From positions 62,001-126,000 of the forward strand of contig JAWKVP010000006.1 in assembly GCA_041398005.1 (NCBI GenBank): DNA of 64,000 bases, read 5' to 3'. The number at the start of each line of letters is the position of its first letter. Positions within the stretch are counted from its first letter, which is position 1. Below, piece by piece: positions 25,428-34,831 of this stretch. The position numbers were made by a program, and so were the translations under genes. Below the pieces are notes generated by a model that was given only the letters and a program-made list of their open reading frames with translations, ran no database searches and was not told the origin of the DNA. The stretch comes from JAGREO01 sp020446285 (lineage in GTDB: Bacteria; Pseudomonadota; Alphaproteobacteria; Geminicoccales; Geminicoccaceae).

Positions 25428-28400
25428 CTATTTCGAGGAAGCGCGTGTGGTCCGGTCCCGCCGGTCGTCATCGCGGACTTCGTCGGTGACGAACCATGGA
25501 TCGCCGGAATCGTCCAGATAGAAGGCGCGCTGCTCCTCCAGATTGAACGGACGCGAACCGAGCCGGCCGAAGATCGCCATCTGGTGCCCGGTCTCGTCCA
25601 CGGCACGGTCGCGGTCGAGTCCCTTGGAGAGCGCTGTCGCCGGCCATTCGGTGGCCTTCCAGGCGATCAGTTCGGGGTTGGGCACCGGGCTGAAGCCGTA
25701 GAAGTTGGCCTGCAGTTCCGGCGAAGTCAGCTGCACCACCCTGAGCCCGTTCACCCCGTCGGCGATATAGGCGAAGAGGCTGGCATTGGTGGTTCCGACG
25801 ACGACATCGCGGGCGTCGTCGATCTGGCCGTCAGCGGTGAACAGCATGTGCAGGGCCGGCTTTTCCGGCTTCTCGACATCGACGATCGCAAGCCCCTCGC
25901 CAGCGGCGGCGACATAGGCATAGGTGCGCGCGACATAGACACGCCTTGCATCGGCGAGCGGCACGAGCGCGCCTTCCACGACCTTCGGGCGGTCGGGATG
26001 GGTGACATCGACGATTTCGAGCCCCCTGCCCGTCGCGGCGAAGAGATAGCGGAACTGCACAGCCGTGGCGCGAACATCGTCGAGCTCGATCACCGCCGCC
26101 ACCTTCGGCACGAGCGGCTCGTCCATGTCGAGTATGACGATGCCGGCATCGGCGGCAATGTACATCATGTGTCCGGCAATGGTGATGTGTCTCGCCCCGT
26201 CGAGAATGCCGCCCTCGTTCCAGGTGAGCGCGCGGGTGAGGAAATTGTCGCGCGCCTCGAAATTGGCGAGCGTGTCGACATCGGTGAGGATGAGCCCCTC
26301 CGCGCTGTCGGTGATGAAAGCATAGTCATAGATCGGGTGGAACGGCTGCTCCTCGTTGGCAACCCGCATCAGCTCACCCTGATTGCGGGCGGGATGGATA
26401 TTCTGGTTGGTCGGCAGTGCGACGCAGGTGGCGTTGCTCGAAGCGATATGCAGGCTCTGGCCGAGCGGCGATACCGGTGCCGAGAGAATCCGGTCGGCGA
26501 CGCCCTTGTTGGCGATGCTGGCGACATCGTAGGCCGTCGTCCCGCTCGAACCCTGTGCTGCGATCAGATACTCGCCGCGAAGCTGCAGGCAGCCGGTCGG
26601 CCCGCCGGACTGGGTGGAGGTGACGAAACCGCCCGGCTCGCCGAGCCACCGGATTTCCCTGCCATTGGCCTGATGCTTCGCCCAGTTGTCGGGATAGGCG
26701 TAGCGATGCAGGTAGCTGCCGAACACCGCCTGCGGTTCGTCCCATTCGGTGACGTTGATCGCCTGCAAACCGCCCGCCTCGCCGACATAGGCATTGAAGC
26801 CGACGAAATTGACGAAGTTGGTTCCGTGCAGGAGCAACTGCGCCATGATCGCATTGTTGTCATTGGCTTCGGAAAGATGACAGTCGGTGCAGGTCTTCGT
26901 TTCGGTCTTGCGCGCGGTATGCGGGAAATGCGGCGCGAAGGCCTGGCTGGAATAGCCCGCCGCCGAGATCGGCGGCTGCTGTACATAGATCCGCTCGCGA
27001 TTGACATTGGTCGAGCTCAGCACGAGTGCGGAAGACGAACGGACCGGGGCGATGATGCCGTTCTTGGTGCTGTCATGCTTGCCCAGCTGGAACATCTGGT
27101 CGCGTGCGACCTGCGGATTGTAGGTAGCGAAATTGCGCGTCTCGCCGCCCTCGTAATGGTGGCGCGAGGTCTTCCAGTTGGCCTCGATCGGCAGATGGCA
27201 GCCGCCGCAACTCGTGGTCCAGGAGGTGTGACAGGAAAAACAGGCCATTTCCTCGTCCTTGTGGGCGAGATTCTCCGCTGCTATCGCCGTGCCCCATTCG
27301 AAGTCCGTGCCAGCGCTCATGAGCTTCGCCCGCGCCGCCTTCGGATTGTAATCCGGGTTGCCCGGCGTCACCGTGTCCTTGACCAGTGACATCTCCCATT
27401 CCATGCCCGGATTGACGATGGAACGCTGGATCAGCCTGTCGCCGACCCATTCGAAACGACGCTTGCCGTCGGGATTGCGGATGAGCGAGAGATCACGGCC
27501 GCCCGGCGGGGCTGCGGGATTGGTCGTGCGCAGGGTCGGATAGGATTGCGCCGTACCGTGACAGTCCTTGCAGCCGATTTCCACGGCATCGCCCACTTCG
27601 CCATAAAGAAAGCCGTTGCCGTGGCCGTCCTGCGAGAAGTGGCAGTCGACGCAGTGCATGCCGGCATCGACATGGATCGACGACATGTGCACCGCCCGCT
27701 CGAACTTGTCGTCGGCATCGTTCGGCACGACCTCGCCCTCGGCGTCGAGCAGGTTGCCCTTGCGGTCACGCTTGAAGATGGCGCGGAAGTTCCAGCCATG
27801 GCCGTGATAGTCGGCGAACCGGGTGTCCTTCGTCTGCGGATTGATGTCGTCGGTCACCCGGCTGAGGAATTCGGGATCGGCCCACTTGCCGCGCGGTGCG
27901 GCACCCTCGGGATTGCGCTCGAGCACCTCGTGCATCTCTTCGGCCGTCGGGTATTGCTGTTCCTTGGGCCACATGAGCGGCGCATCGCTCTCATAGTCCC
28001 ACATGGTGTAGCCGAGATAGGTGTTGATGAACATGTTGGGCTGGTGCATGTGGCAGATCATGCACTGACTCGTGGGTATCGCACGGGTGAAGCTGTGCTT
28101 GAGCGGGTGCCCCTTCTCATCCCTGGGGATGGTCGGGTCGACCTGCTGTGACTCTCCCCAGTGACCGAATTCGGCATAGGGACCGCTGTGGCGCGGATCA
28201 CGGTCATTGGCGTAGACGACATGACAGGAACCGCAGCCGGAGGTGCGGAAATCGCCCGGATTGTCGTTGGTGCCGAGGAACCAGGTGAACGGGTCGTTGA
28301 GGCGGGTCTTGTGGATGTTGAGAACGGGTATCGCCACGCGCAGGCCGGTGCCCTTGCCGCGATTGCTCTGGCGGATGTCGGGCCGGCCGGGCTCCTCGAG

Positions 28401-29216
28401 CTGCTGGATGCGACCGAGCGAATTGGGCAGGCCGATCTCGGGAAACTGGCTGACGATATTGCGGCCGCCGCGCTCGAACACGCGGAACACGTCCGCCGGC
28501 GGCGTGGTTTCCCAGCGCGGCAGCGGATAGAATTCCGGCAGCACACCACGCGCGGCCATCCTGTCGCTGATCTCGACCGGTGTGGTCAGCTTCGCCGGCT
28601 GCCCGTCGCGCGTATAGGCTTCGCCGAGAATGTAGCGTTTGAACGGCAGGATGCCGTTATTGTAGGAGGCTCCGCCCCAGAGCATCGCTCCGGTGGCCAT
28701 GAGACTGCGTTCGGCAGCCTGGATGACCGGCTGGTGGCAGGCACCGCAGGCCTCGCGGGCGACGCGATAGTCGGACGGATTGACGAAACGGATATATTCC
28801 GGGGCTTCCTGGTTGAAGAGCGTGTAGGCGCGTTCCGGATTGGCACTGGAGGGATAGTGCCAGGTCTCGGGATAGCGCGGCTGGACATGGGCCCTGTCGA
28901 TGGCGGCCTGATAGGCGTCATCGGCATAGGCGAGACCCTCGGGTTTCACCACATCGGCATTGCCGCCGTGACAGTCGGTGCAGCCGAGCACCACTCCCGG
29001 GCTCTCGTGCATCGTCTTCGAATCGGAAGCGGTGTGGCAGGTCATGCAGCCGCCCGTCTTCGCCTCGGCCTCCTCCAGGGCCTGCGAAGCCGGTGCCGGG
29101 GGGGCGGTCACATGGGTGATGTCGCGCGGCTTCTCGCCACCGGCTGCCATCACCGGCGAGGCCATGACGAGGCCCGCAAGCCCTGCCAGCATGAACGGGA
29201 TCGTTCGTTTCATCAC
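25428..29216 (-). CDS. Large secreted decahaem cytochrome c with C-terminal LVIVD beta-propeller repeats
   Basis: 1262 residues with a signal peptide (MMKRTIPFMLAGLAGLVMAS, cleavage near residue 25). Ten CxxCH haem motifs are visible; the first is CMTCH at 57-61, the ninth and tenth are near CGGCH and CTDCH in the middle. The remainder, about residues 860-1190, has no haem motif but repeated LVIVD-type blades (GIVILDMDEP, GLEIVDVTHP, GLAIVDVEKP). LVIVD repeats are associated with surface or extracellular proteins. It follows the outer-membrane barrel by 14 bp. This suggests a terminal, possibly surface-exposed, electron carrier. Function is inferred, not shown. Confidence 0.9.
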   Translation of the reverse strand: MMKRTIPFMLAGLAGLVMASPVMAAGGEKPRDITHVTAPPAPASQALEEAEAKTGGCMTCHTASDSKTMHESPGVVLGCTDCHGGNADVVKPEGLAYADDAYQAAIDRAHVQPRYPETWHYPSSANPERAYTLFNQEAPEYIRFVNPSDYRVAREACGACHQPVIQAAERSLMATGAMLWGGASYNNGILPFKRYILGEAYTRDGQPAKLTTPVEISDRMAARGVLPEFYPLPRWETTPPADVFRVFERGGRNIVSQFPEIGLPNSLGRIQQLEEPGRPDIRQSNRGKGTGLRVAIPVLNIHKTRLNDPFTWFLGTNDNPGDFRTSGCGSCHVVYANDRDPRHSGPYAEFGHWGESQQVDPTIPRDEKGHPLKHSFTRAIPTSQCMICHMHQPNMFINTYLGYTMWDYESDAPLMWPKEQQYPTAEEMHEVLERNPEGAAPRGKWADPEFLSRVTDDINPQTKDTRFADYHGHGWNFRAIFKRDRKGNLLDAEGEVVPNDADDKFERAVHMSSIHVDAGMHCVDCHFSQDGHGNGFLYGEVGDAVEIGCKDCHGTAQSYPTLRTTNPAAPPGGRDLSLIRNPDGKRRFEWVGDRLIQRSIVNPGMEWEMSLVKDTVTPGNPDYNPKAARAKLMSAGTDFEWGTAIAAENLAHKDEEMACFSCHTSWTTSCGGCHLPIEANWKTSRHHYEGGETRNFATYNPQVARDQMFQLGKHDSTKNGIIAPVRSSSALVLSSTNVNRERIYVQQPPISAAGYSSQAFAPHFPHTARKTETKTCTDCHLSEANDNNAIMAQLLLHGTNFVNFVGFNAYVGEAGGLQAINVTEWDEPQAVFGSYLHRYAYPDNWAKHQANGREIRWLGEPGGFVTSTQSGGPTGCLQLRGEYLIAAQGSSGTTAYDVASIANKGVADRILSAPVSPLGQSLHIASSNATCVALPTNQNIHPARNQGELMRVANEEQPFHPIYDYAFITDSAEGLILTDVDTLANFEARDNFLTRALTWNEGGILDGARHITIAGHMMYIAADAGIVILDMDEPLVPKVAAVIELDDVRATAVQFRYLFAATGRGLEIVDVTHPDRPKVVEGALVPLADARRVYVARTYAYVAAAGEGLAIVDVEKPEKPALHMLFTADGQIDDARDVVVGTTNASLFAYIADGVNGLRVVQLTSPELQANFYGFSPVPNPELIAWKATEWPATALSKGLDRDRAVDETGHQMAIFGRLGSRPFNLEEQRAFYLDDSGDPWFVTDEVRDDDRRDRTTRASSK

Positions 29217-29230
29217 GGTTCCCCCCGGAC

Positions 29231-31069
29231 CTAATAGGTCAAGACGATGTTGCCGAGCACCGAATAGTAGTAATCGTCGCTGTCCTCGGCGCCGTAGAGA
29301 TCCTTGAAGCCGTCACCCGGCAGCAGCATGGCGCCCGAGAGACGGAGGATGACATTCTGGTTCAGGAACGGCCGCCAGATCGCCGCCGTCGAGAGATCCC
29401 AGCCGATATTGTTGTCGATATTGCCCTGCACGCGCAACGCTTCGAGCGAGGATGTATCGTTGAAACGCAGATAGTTGGCATTGAACGACAATCTCAGTTC
29501 CGGCGTTATGTCGAGATCGGCACCGCCTCCGAGCAAGGTCAGGCCCGGATTGGTGAAGTTCGACGAACCCATTTCCTTGGAGTGGCGCAGATTGGGCAGA
29601 AGACCGTTGCGGCCATTGAGGCCGACGAAGCCGCCGCCAATGAACGGGACCTGCTGGCGGATCCAGTAACTCGTGTCGGCGCCGGCGAAGATCGGGTTCT
29701 CGAAGATCGCATCGAAACCGTTCTCCTCGCCATCGAACGGATCATCGTCGCCGCTGGCATAGAGTGCGGAGAGACGCAGGCGGATCCAGTCGAAATCGAT
29801 CGAGGGTTCGGCCGCGAGGAAAAAGGCACGGATGTCGCTCTCCTCGCCCGAGACCGGCGCGTCGCGATTCTCGCCGAAAGCGTAATAGGCGGATGCGGTG
29901 ATGCCGAAACGTCCGAGGCGGCCGTCCATGTTCAGGCCGGCATAGGTGACGTCATAGTCGCGCAACCGGGCAAGGCCGAATTCGGCGGGACGCGCCGGAA
30001 AGCCGTTGGCATCGCGGATGCCGCTGTCCTCGTCGCTGTGATTGTGGACGATCGTCGCCTGCGAGGTGAGGCCGAGAACGGGGAAATCCTGACGATAGAG
30101 ATTGGCGATGAAGATGTGATCGTCGCGAGGCGCCTTGTCGAGATCGACGAGGCCGCTGTTGACGTCCTTCTCCAGCCTGCGGAAATAGGCGAGATTGTAC
30201 TGCCAGCGATTGTTGTCGCGATTGCCGAAGAAGCGGATGCCCGGCTGGTTGTCCTGAAAAAGAAAGCCGCGAAAATCCGTCGAGAAGGGCTGCACGCCGA
30301 CGCGCACCGAATCGAAATCGTAACGGTCGGAGACGTTGCGGAGATGGTAGTCGATGAAGGCTTCCTGCAACCCGAACTGATCATCGGAACGGGACGTCCC
30401 CTTGGTCGGATCCGTTTCCAGAAAGCGTTCTTCTTCCGATTCCACATAATTATACTGATAGGCGAAGGCGAGCCGGAGCTCGAAATCCTGCGGCTTGAAG
30501 GCCGTGTCGCCCTTGATGAAGGCGAGCTGACCGATCAGCGTCTGCGCGAAGAGCATCTGGTCGGTATCGCCGAAGACGCCCGCGGGTCCCGTCTGGATCG
30601 ACACGGGCACCGGCGTCGAACGCGGTTCGATCACGGTGTCCGAAACCAGCGACGCGGCGACAAACAGATCCTGCGTTCCCCAGATCGGACGATCGCCCTT
30701 GAGCGTGTTCTGGTTGTACGGATCCCACCATTTCTCGTTCACGCCGATACTCTCGACGATCCGCCAGCGATCCGGCACGGGCAGGAAATCGCTCGGGAAC
30801 GCCTCCGGCGGCGGCGCTTCCACCGAAAGCGGATCGACATAGGGCTCGGGTTCCCCGGGTTTGGGTTCGGACGGCCCCGGACGCCGCTGGAGCTGAGCCA
30901 CGAAGAAAGGCTGTGCCGCGGCACCGCCGACCACGAGCGTCTCCGGCTCCCCCGGAACTGCGCCCGGAGCTGCGGAAGTGAGGTCACCCGACGATGCCGC
31001 CAGCCCGGATGAGCCCGCAAATGCCACCAGACCGGCGGCGGCGATACGAATCCCGTTTCCAGTGCCCAT
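29231..31069 (-). CDS. Outer-membrane beta-barrel protein (porin-like) of the multihaem operon
   Basis: 612 residues. An N-terminal signal-like segment (GIRIAAAGLVAFAGSSGLAA), a proline-rich periplasmic linker (about 65-100), then amphipathic strands with many alternating aromatic residues. The last residue is an aromatic Tyr (NIVLTY), the usual BAM-recognition end. Motifs such as DFELRLAFAYQYNYVES and AYYAFGENRDAP are typical strand-turn patterns. No clear MtrB/PioB signature, such as an N-terminal CxxC, is present. Position between the GlcG-like gene (3 bp) and the large decahaem gene (14 bp) suggests it is the outer-membrane component of the conduit. Confidence 0.75.
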   Translation of the reverse strand: MGTGNGIRIAAAGLVAFAGSSGLAASSGDLTSAAPGAVPGEPETLVVGGAAAQPFFVAQLQRRPGPSEPKPGEPEPYVDPLSVEAPPPEAFPSDFLPVPDRWRIVESIGVNEKWWDPYNQNTLKGDRPIWGTQDLFVAASLVSDTVIEPRSTPVPVSIQTGPAGVFGDTDQMLFAQTLIGQLAFIKGDTAFKPQDFELRLAFAYQYNYVESEEERFLETDPTKGTSRSDDQFGLQEAFIDYHLRNVSDRYDFDSVRVGVQPFSTDFRGFLFQDNQPGIRFFGNRDNNRWQYNLAYFRRLEKDVNSGLVDLDKAPRDDHIFIANLYRQDFPVLGLTSQATIVHNHSDEDSGIRDANGFPARPAEFGLARLRDYDVTYAGLNMDGRLGRFGITASAYYAFGENRDAPVSGEESDIRAFFLAAEPSIDFDWIRLRLSALYASGDDDPFDGEENGFDAIFENPIFAGADTSYWIRQQVPFIGGGFVGLNGRNGLLPNLRHSKEMGSSNFTNPGLTLLGGGADLDITPELRLSFNANYLRFNDTSSLEALRVQGNIDNNIGWDLSTAAIWRPFLNQNVILRLSGAMLLPGDGFKDLYGAEDSDDYYYSVLGNIVLTY

Positions 31070-31072
31070 CGC

Positions 31073-32989
31073 CTATTTCCCGTCGCAGACGTTCTGGGCA
31101 TTCGAGCCGAGGAACGGCGTGTAGGGACACTGCACATAGCGCAACGTCACGTTGCGCGGCCTGAGCCGGCTGTTGCGGATCGCCGGATCGGCATTGCCGA
31201 TACCGCTGCCGAGGGCAAGCCCGGCGCGATGCACGCCAAGGAATGCGGTCATGTCGTCCTGATCGATGCCGTCACCGGATACGCCGATCGCACCGACATG
31301 CACGCCATTGCGGAAGATCGGCACGCCGCCGGAAAAGATCTGCAGCCCGTTGCCGAGCAGCGCCCCGCCCACACAGCCTGCGGCGACATCGCCACTGCCG
31401 GAAGCGATGAAGCCCGCATGCTGCAGCAGGATATCGAGCCCTGCGTCGACCTGCAGACCGGTGCGGAACGGACTCCATTCGAAGAACGGCACGGAAAGCG
31501 GGCCGTTCGGCTTGCCGTTCTGTCCGTCGGGGAAAAACGGTCGGGACAGATTGCCGATGCCGCGCGAGGAAAAGGCGATCGTGCCATCGAATGCGGTGCG
31601 CGAGAGAAACGCATCCGCGGCGGTGACATAGTCGGCGAAGGACACACCCTGCGCATTGGCCGCGAGCCCCTGAATGATGGTCCGGGCATCGGCGCGGGTG
31701 AAGAAGTTCGCCGTTCGCGCCTTCTGCAGGGATACATCCGTGCCGAACACCGGTCCGTCGGCGGTGCGGGCGATGGCGAGGATGTTGCCGCCGGTATCGA
31801 CCACCGACACGGTGACCTCGACATGACTGTCCAGCGGTCGCCGGATCTGCGCGCGCGAGCCCAGCGCCACGCCGAGGGCGGCGTTCACGATCCCCGTGAC
31901 TTCGGCCTGTGTCAGCGAGTTCGCGCCGACATCGCTCGCGGCGGTCGGCGGAAAGCGGTTGGCACCGGCGGCGGTCGCGAGCACGCGAACGCGGGGATCG
32001 GCGTAGAACCCGTCCGGGTCGGGCAGCACGCCGGAGGTGGTGAAGCCGTAGGCCTGACCATCGATGGACGCACCGGCACTGAAATAGCCGTTGACGGCGG
32101 CAAAGTTCCCGGCCGTGGCGAGATTGACGGCGGCGGCAGCCGCCGGACCCGTGCGAAGACTGCGCAGGCCCGCATCGCTGAAACGCAGGAGGCGCCCGTC
32201 AACGGCGATCCGGTCGGCGCGGATCCCCTCGGGCGCCTGAAAGCCACGCGATCCGGCGACCGCGAGAATCTCGTCGAGACTGGCGTCGACATTGCGGATG
32301 TCGCGATCGATCCCGTAGACGCCATCGGCCATGACGCCGATGCCGCCGACGAGCGTCCCCTCCTTGTAGAGCGGCAAACCGCCGGGATCACCGGCGAGCC
32401 CGAGCGGCGAACGCTTGGGGCCGATGGTCGGATCGATGGTTCCGCCGCCATCGGAGGCAAAACGCACACCCAGATCGGAACAGGGAAGCTGGCTGATCTG
32501 CACACCGAAGAGCGGTCCTCCCTCAAGGAACTTCGAACCGGGGACGAAGTTCTCCTGGATGATCTCGCTGGCCGTGCGCGTGCTGAATGCGTTGCCGCCG
32601 GAGGAGAGATAGGCACCGGTGATGGCCTTGGAAATGGCGGCCGCCGTCGCCGGGACATCGAGATTGGCGAGCCCGGCCGGATCTCCGGCAACGCCGCCCG
32701 GCGAGACGACCTGGCGACCCGGATCGACACGGGCGGTCGCCGGTGCTCCGGGCATCGCGTAGACGGCGAGCACATTGCCGACGCGATCGGTCACGACGAT
32801 CGTCGCCGGCCGCGCACGGGCGGTCGCCTCGGCCACCGTCTGCCGGAGAATGAGATCGACATCGGCGGCGACGAGACGGGTCTCGGCGGGAATGGTGTTC
32901 GCCGCCGCCGATGCGGCGCCGGTCAGCACCAGAGCCGCGGCGAGGCGGATCGTGCGGTTGCGCAAGGACGCAAGGCCTGTAGTCCCCAT
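31073..32989 (-). CDS. Secreted protein with two GlcG/HbpS-like (DUF336) haem-binding-type domains
   Basis: 638 residues with a signal peptide (IRLAAALVLTGAASAAA). Two GlcG/HbpS-like modules are visible: the first begins with ATIVVTDRVGNVLAVYAMPG near residue 60; the second has VTVSVVDTGGNILAIARTADGPVFGTDVSLQKARTANFF near residue 400. HbpS relatives bind haem and iron or act as redox sensors with membrane kinases. Only two or three cysteines occur and no CxxCH, so it is not a c-type cytochrome. I chose the ATG at 32989; a longer upstream frame overlaps the decahaem gene in another frame and is not credible. Confidence 0.8.
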   Translation of the reverse strand: MGTTGLASLRNRTIRLAAALVLTGAASAAANTIPAETRLVAADVDLILRQTVAEATARARPATIVVTDRVGNVLAVYAMPGAPATARVDPGRQVVSPGGVAGDPAGLANLDVPATAAAISKAITGAYLSSGGNAFSTRTASEIIQENFVPGSKFLEGGPLFGVQISQLPCSDLGVRFASDGGGTIDPTIGPKRSPLGLAGDPGGLPLYKEGTLVGGIGVMADGVYGIDRDIRNVDASLDEILAVAGSRGFQAPEGIRADRIAVDGRLLRFSDAGLRSLRTGPAAAAAVNLATAGNFAAVNGYFSAGASIDGQAYGFTTSGVLPDPDGFYADPRVRVLATAAGANRFPPTAASDVGANSLTQAEVTGIVNAALGVALGSRAQIRRPLDSHVEVTVSVVDTGGNILAIARTADGPVFGTDVSLQKARTANFFTRADARTIIQGLAANAQGVSFADYVTAADAFLSRTAFDGTIAFSSRGIGNLSRPFFPDGQNGKPNGPLSVPFFEWSPFRTGLQVDAGLDILLQHAGFIASGSGDVAAGCVGGALLGNGLQIFSGGVPIFRNGVHVGAIGVSGDGIDQDDMTAFLGVHRAGLALGSGIGNADPAIRNSRLRPRNVTLRYVQCPYTPFLGSNAQNVCDGK

Positions 32990-33065
32990 GATCCGATTTC
33001 CCCCATGAAACCTGTTTGCAATGGTCATGATCATCAAGGCGGCATCCGTCACTTCGGCTGCCGCC

Positions 33066-34817
33066 TCACCCTCCCTCATCCGATTGCGCCATCCGCCCTC
33101 GCGCCAGAGGCGACAAACGATCATCATGGTAAATGTGGCACATTCCACAGCTGGACGGAATCGCCGCCCCCTCACTCTCGCCAAGGTGGCATGAACGACA
33201 GCTGGTGATGTCGGGCAGAAGCACATCCCCGCTATCGTCCGATGCTTCCGCCGCATGGCATTCGGCGCATGCCATGGTGTCATGAGAGCCGTGATGGAAG
33301 CGCGCCTTCGGCTCCCAGACCTCGGTGACATGAACCGGCGCCACCTCCCATTCACCGCTCGCCGACCGCTCGGGCGGATAGGTGATGTGACACACCCCGC
33401 AAAGGCGGCCGCCGAACGTCCCGTCCAGCATCTGGTCCACCTGGCGGCGGGCCTCGGCAAGCGTGTCGCGACGGACCTCGGCCGATGTCGTCTGGCCGGC
33501 GCGGCGACGTGTAGATCCGCGTTCGGCAGCCTGAGCCGGCTGCTTGCTCTCGATCCGCTGGAGCGCCTTGGCGATGTAGTAATCATTGATGACCGCGATC
33601 ACCTCGTCCGGCAGGCCATGCGGCAGGACACGGCCGGGCGCATCGCTGTCGAACTCCAGCCGGTGACAGTCGGCGCAGTGATCGCGCATGTTGACCTTGG
33701 CCATGTAGGCCCCGCCCGGTTCGGGCCGGTGACAATCGGAACATTGAAGCGCGTCGCGTCCCTCGTACCGGCCGAGCCGGGTGACGAAGTCGTTGACGGT
33801 GTTCTTCGCCTCGGGCCCGATATGCAGATTGTGCGGGAATTTCAGGTTCGACCGTTCGGCCGGAAAATCAGGCGCGCCGAGGCTCGCGCGCACGATCGTA
33901 CGGGTTGCGGGGTCCGTCATCACCGACGGGCGGAATTGCGGATGATCGGAGCCGAAGTCGGAAACGTCCAGCAGCACCGTCGCCGGTTCCCTCTCCGCCA
34001 GCGTGGCGTGGCAATCACTGCACAGGCTCTGTTGCACGGGCACGGAACCATCCGGTCCCTGATGCTCGCCGTGACAGCCGACACAGCCGCCTTCGGCCGC
34101 ATCGGCGATGGAAAACCGTGCCGGTTCGAAATGATGCCCGGTGGTGGCGTGGCAGCCCGTGCATTCCTCGTCGCGCGTCGGCTGGAAGGCGACCGGATGA
34201 CAGGCCTCGCAATTGTCGGCAAGAAACTTGTGACTGTCGGAGAGTTCCCCTGTTTCCCAGACATTGTCGAGGGTGGCCAGTCTCGGCAGCGACCCGCGAT
34301 CGCCCTCATGCCCCTGCGCGACCCAATAGGCAGCCACCGGCAGGACCAGTGAAACCAGCAGGCACACCGCGAACAGCAACCAGGACAGACTGCGCTTCGA
34401 GACGAGCGTGTCGCCCAGTGTCGACTTGCCGCCGGGAACCAGCCGCGCCAGCAACTCGGCGGTATCGGCGGTCTCCAGTTCGAGCCCGAGAACGAGATCG
34501 ACATCGCTCTCGGCCGGCAGCATGGTCAGTCTGTAGGGACCGATACCCACGGTTGTGCCGTCACTCAGGAGCGCGCGATCGGTCTCGACATCGTGAGCGG
34601 TGATCGTCCCGCCACCGCACGCCTCGACGATGACGTCATTCTCGCGGAAAACGAGTCTGGCCGCCTCCTCGCGGGCGCGGATATCCCCGAGCCGGATCGG
34701 ATTGCCGGCGCCACGGCCGATGCCGGCCGGACCATGAGGCAGCTCGAGGACGGTTTCGCTGTGCTGGATCCGGCCACCCTGCCCGGCGACGGTGGAGCGA
34801 ATTCGTGTTCGGCGCAT
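33066..34817 (-). CDS. Inner-membrane decahaem cytochrome c fused to an N-terminal FHA-like domain
   Basis: 583 residues. Residues about 25-98 form an FHA-like fold (AGIGRGAGNPIRLGDI, later LLSDGTTVGIGPYRLTML). One membrane helix follows (about 144-166, SWLLFAVCLLVSLVLPVAAYW), and then ten CxxCH motifs (first CEACH, last CGMCH). Topology should put the FHA-like part in the cytoplasm and the haems in the periplasm. The FHA residues that normally contact phosphothreonine (Ser/Arg/His after the strand) are degenerate (ARAREEAA), so binding is uncertain. Overlap-free, 14 bp after the cytochrome b gene. The C terminus is arginine/glutamate-rich. Confidence 0.88.
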   Translation of the reverse strand: MRRTRIRSTVAGQGGRIQHSETVLELPHGPAGIGRGAGNPIRLGDIRAREEAARLVFRENDVIVEACGGGTITAHDVETDRALLSDGTTVGIGPYRLTMLPAESDVDLVLGLELETADTAELLARLVPGGKSTLGDTLVSKRSLSWLLFAVCLLVSLVLPVAAYWVAQGHEGDRGSLPRLATLDNVWETGELSDSHKFLADNCEACHPVAFQPTRDEECTGCHATTGHHFEPARFSIADAAEGGCVGCHGEHQGPDGSVPVQQSLCSDCHATLAEREPATVLLDVSDFGSDHPQFRPSVMTDPATRTIVRASLGAPDFPAERSNLKFPHNLHIGPEAKNTVNDFVTRLGRYEGRDALQCSDCHRPEPGGAYMAKVNMRDHCADCHRLEFDSDAPGRVLPHGLPDEVIAVINDYYIAKALQRIESKQPAQAAERGSTRRRAGQTTSAEVRRDTLAEARRQVDQMLDGTFGGRLCGVCHITYPPERSASGEWEVAPVHVTEVWEPKARFHHGSHDTMACAECHAAEASDDSGDVLLPDITSCRSCHLGESEGAAIPSSCGMCHIYHDDRLSPLARGRMAQSDEGG

Positions 34818-34831
34818 CGCGTCTCCTCCCC

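Noticed and set aside
32990..33586. N-terminal extension of the GlcG-like protein
   Set aside because: It overlaps the C-terminal codons of the decahaem gene in a different frame and would place the signal peptide in the middle of the protein.
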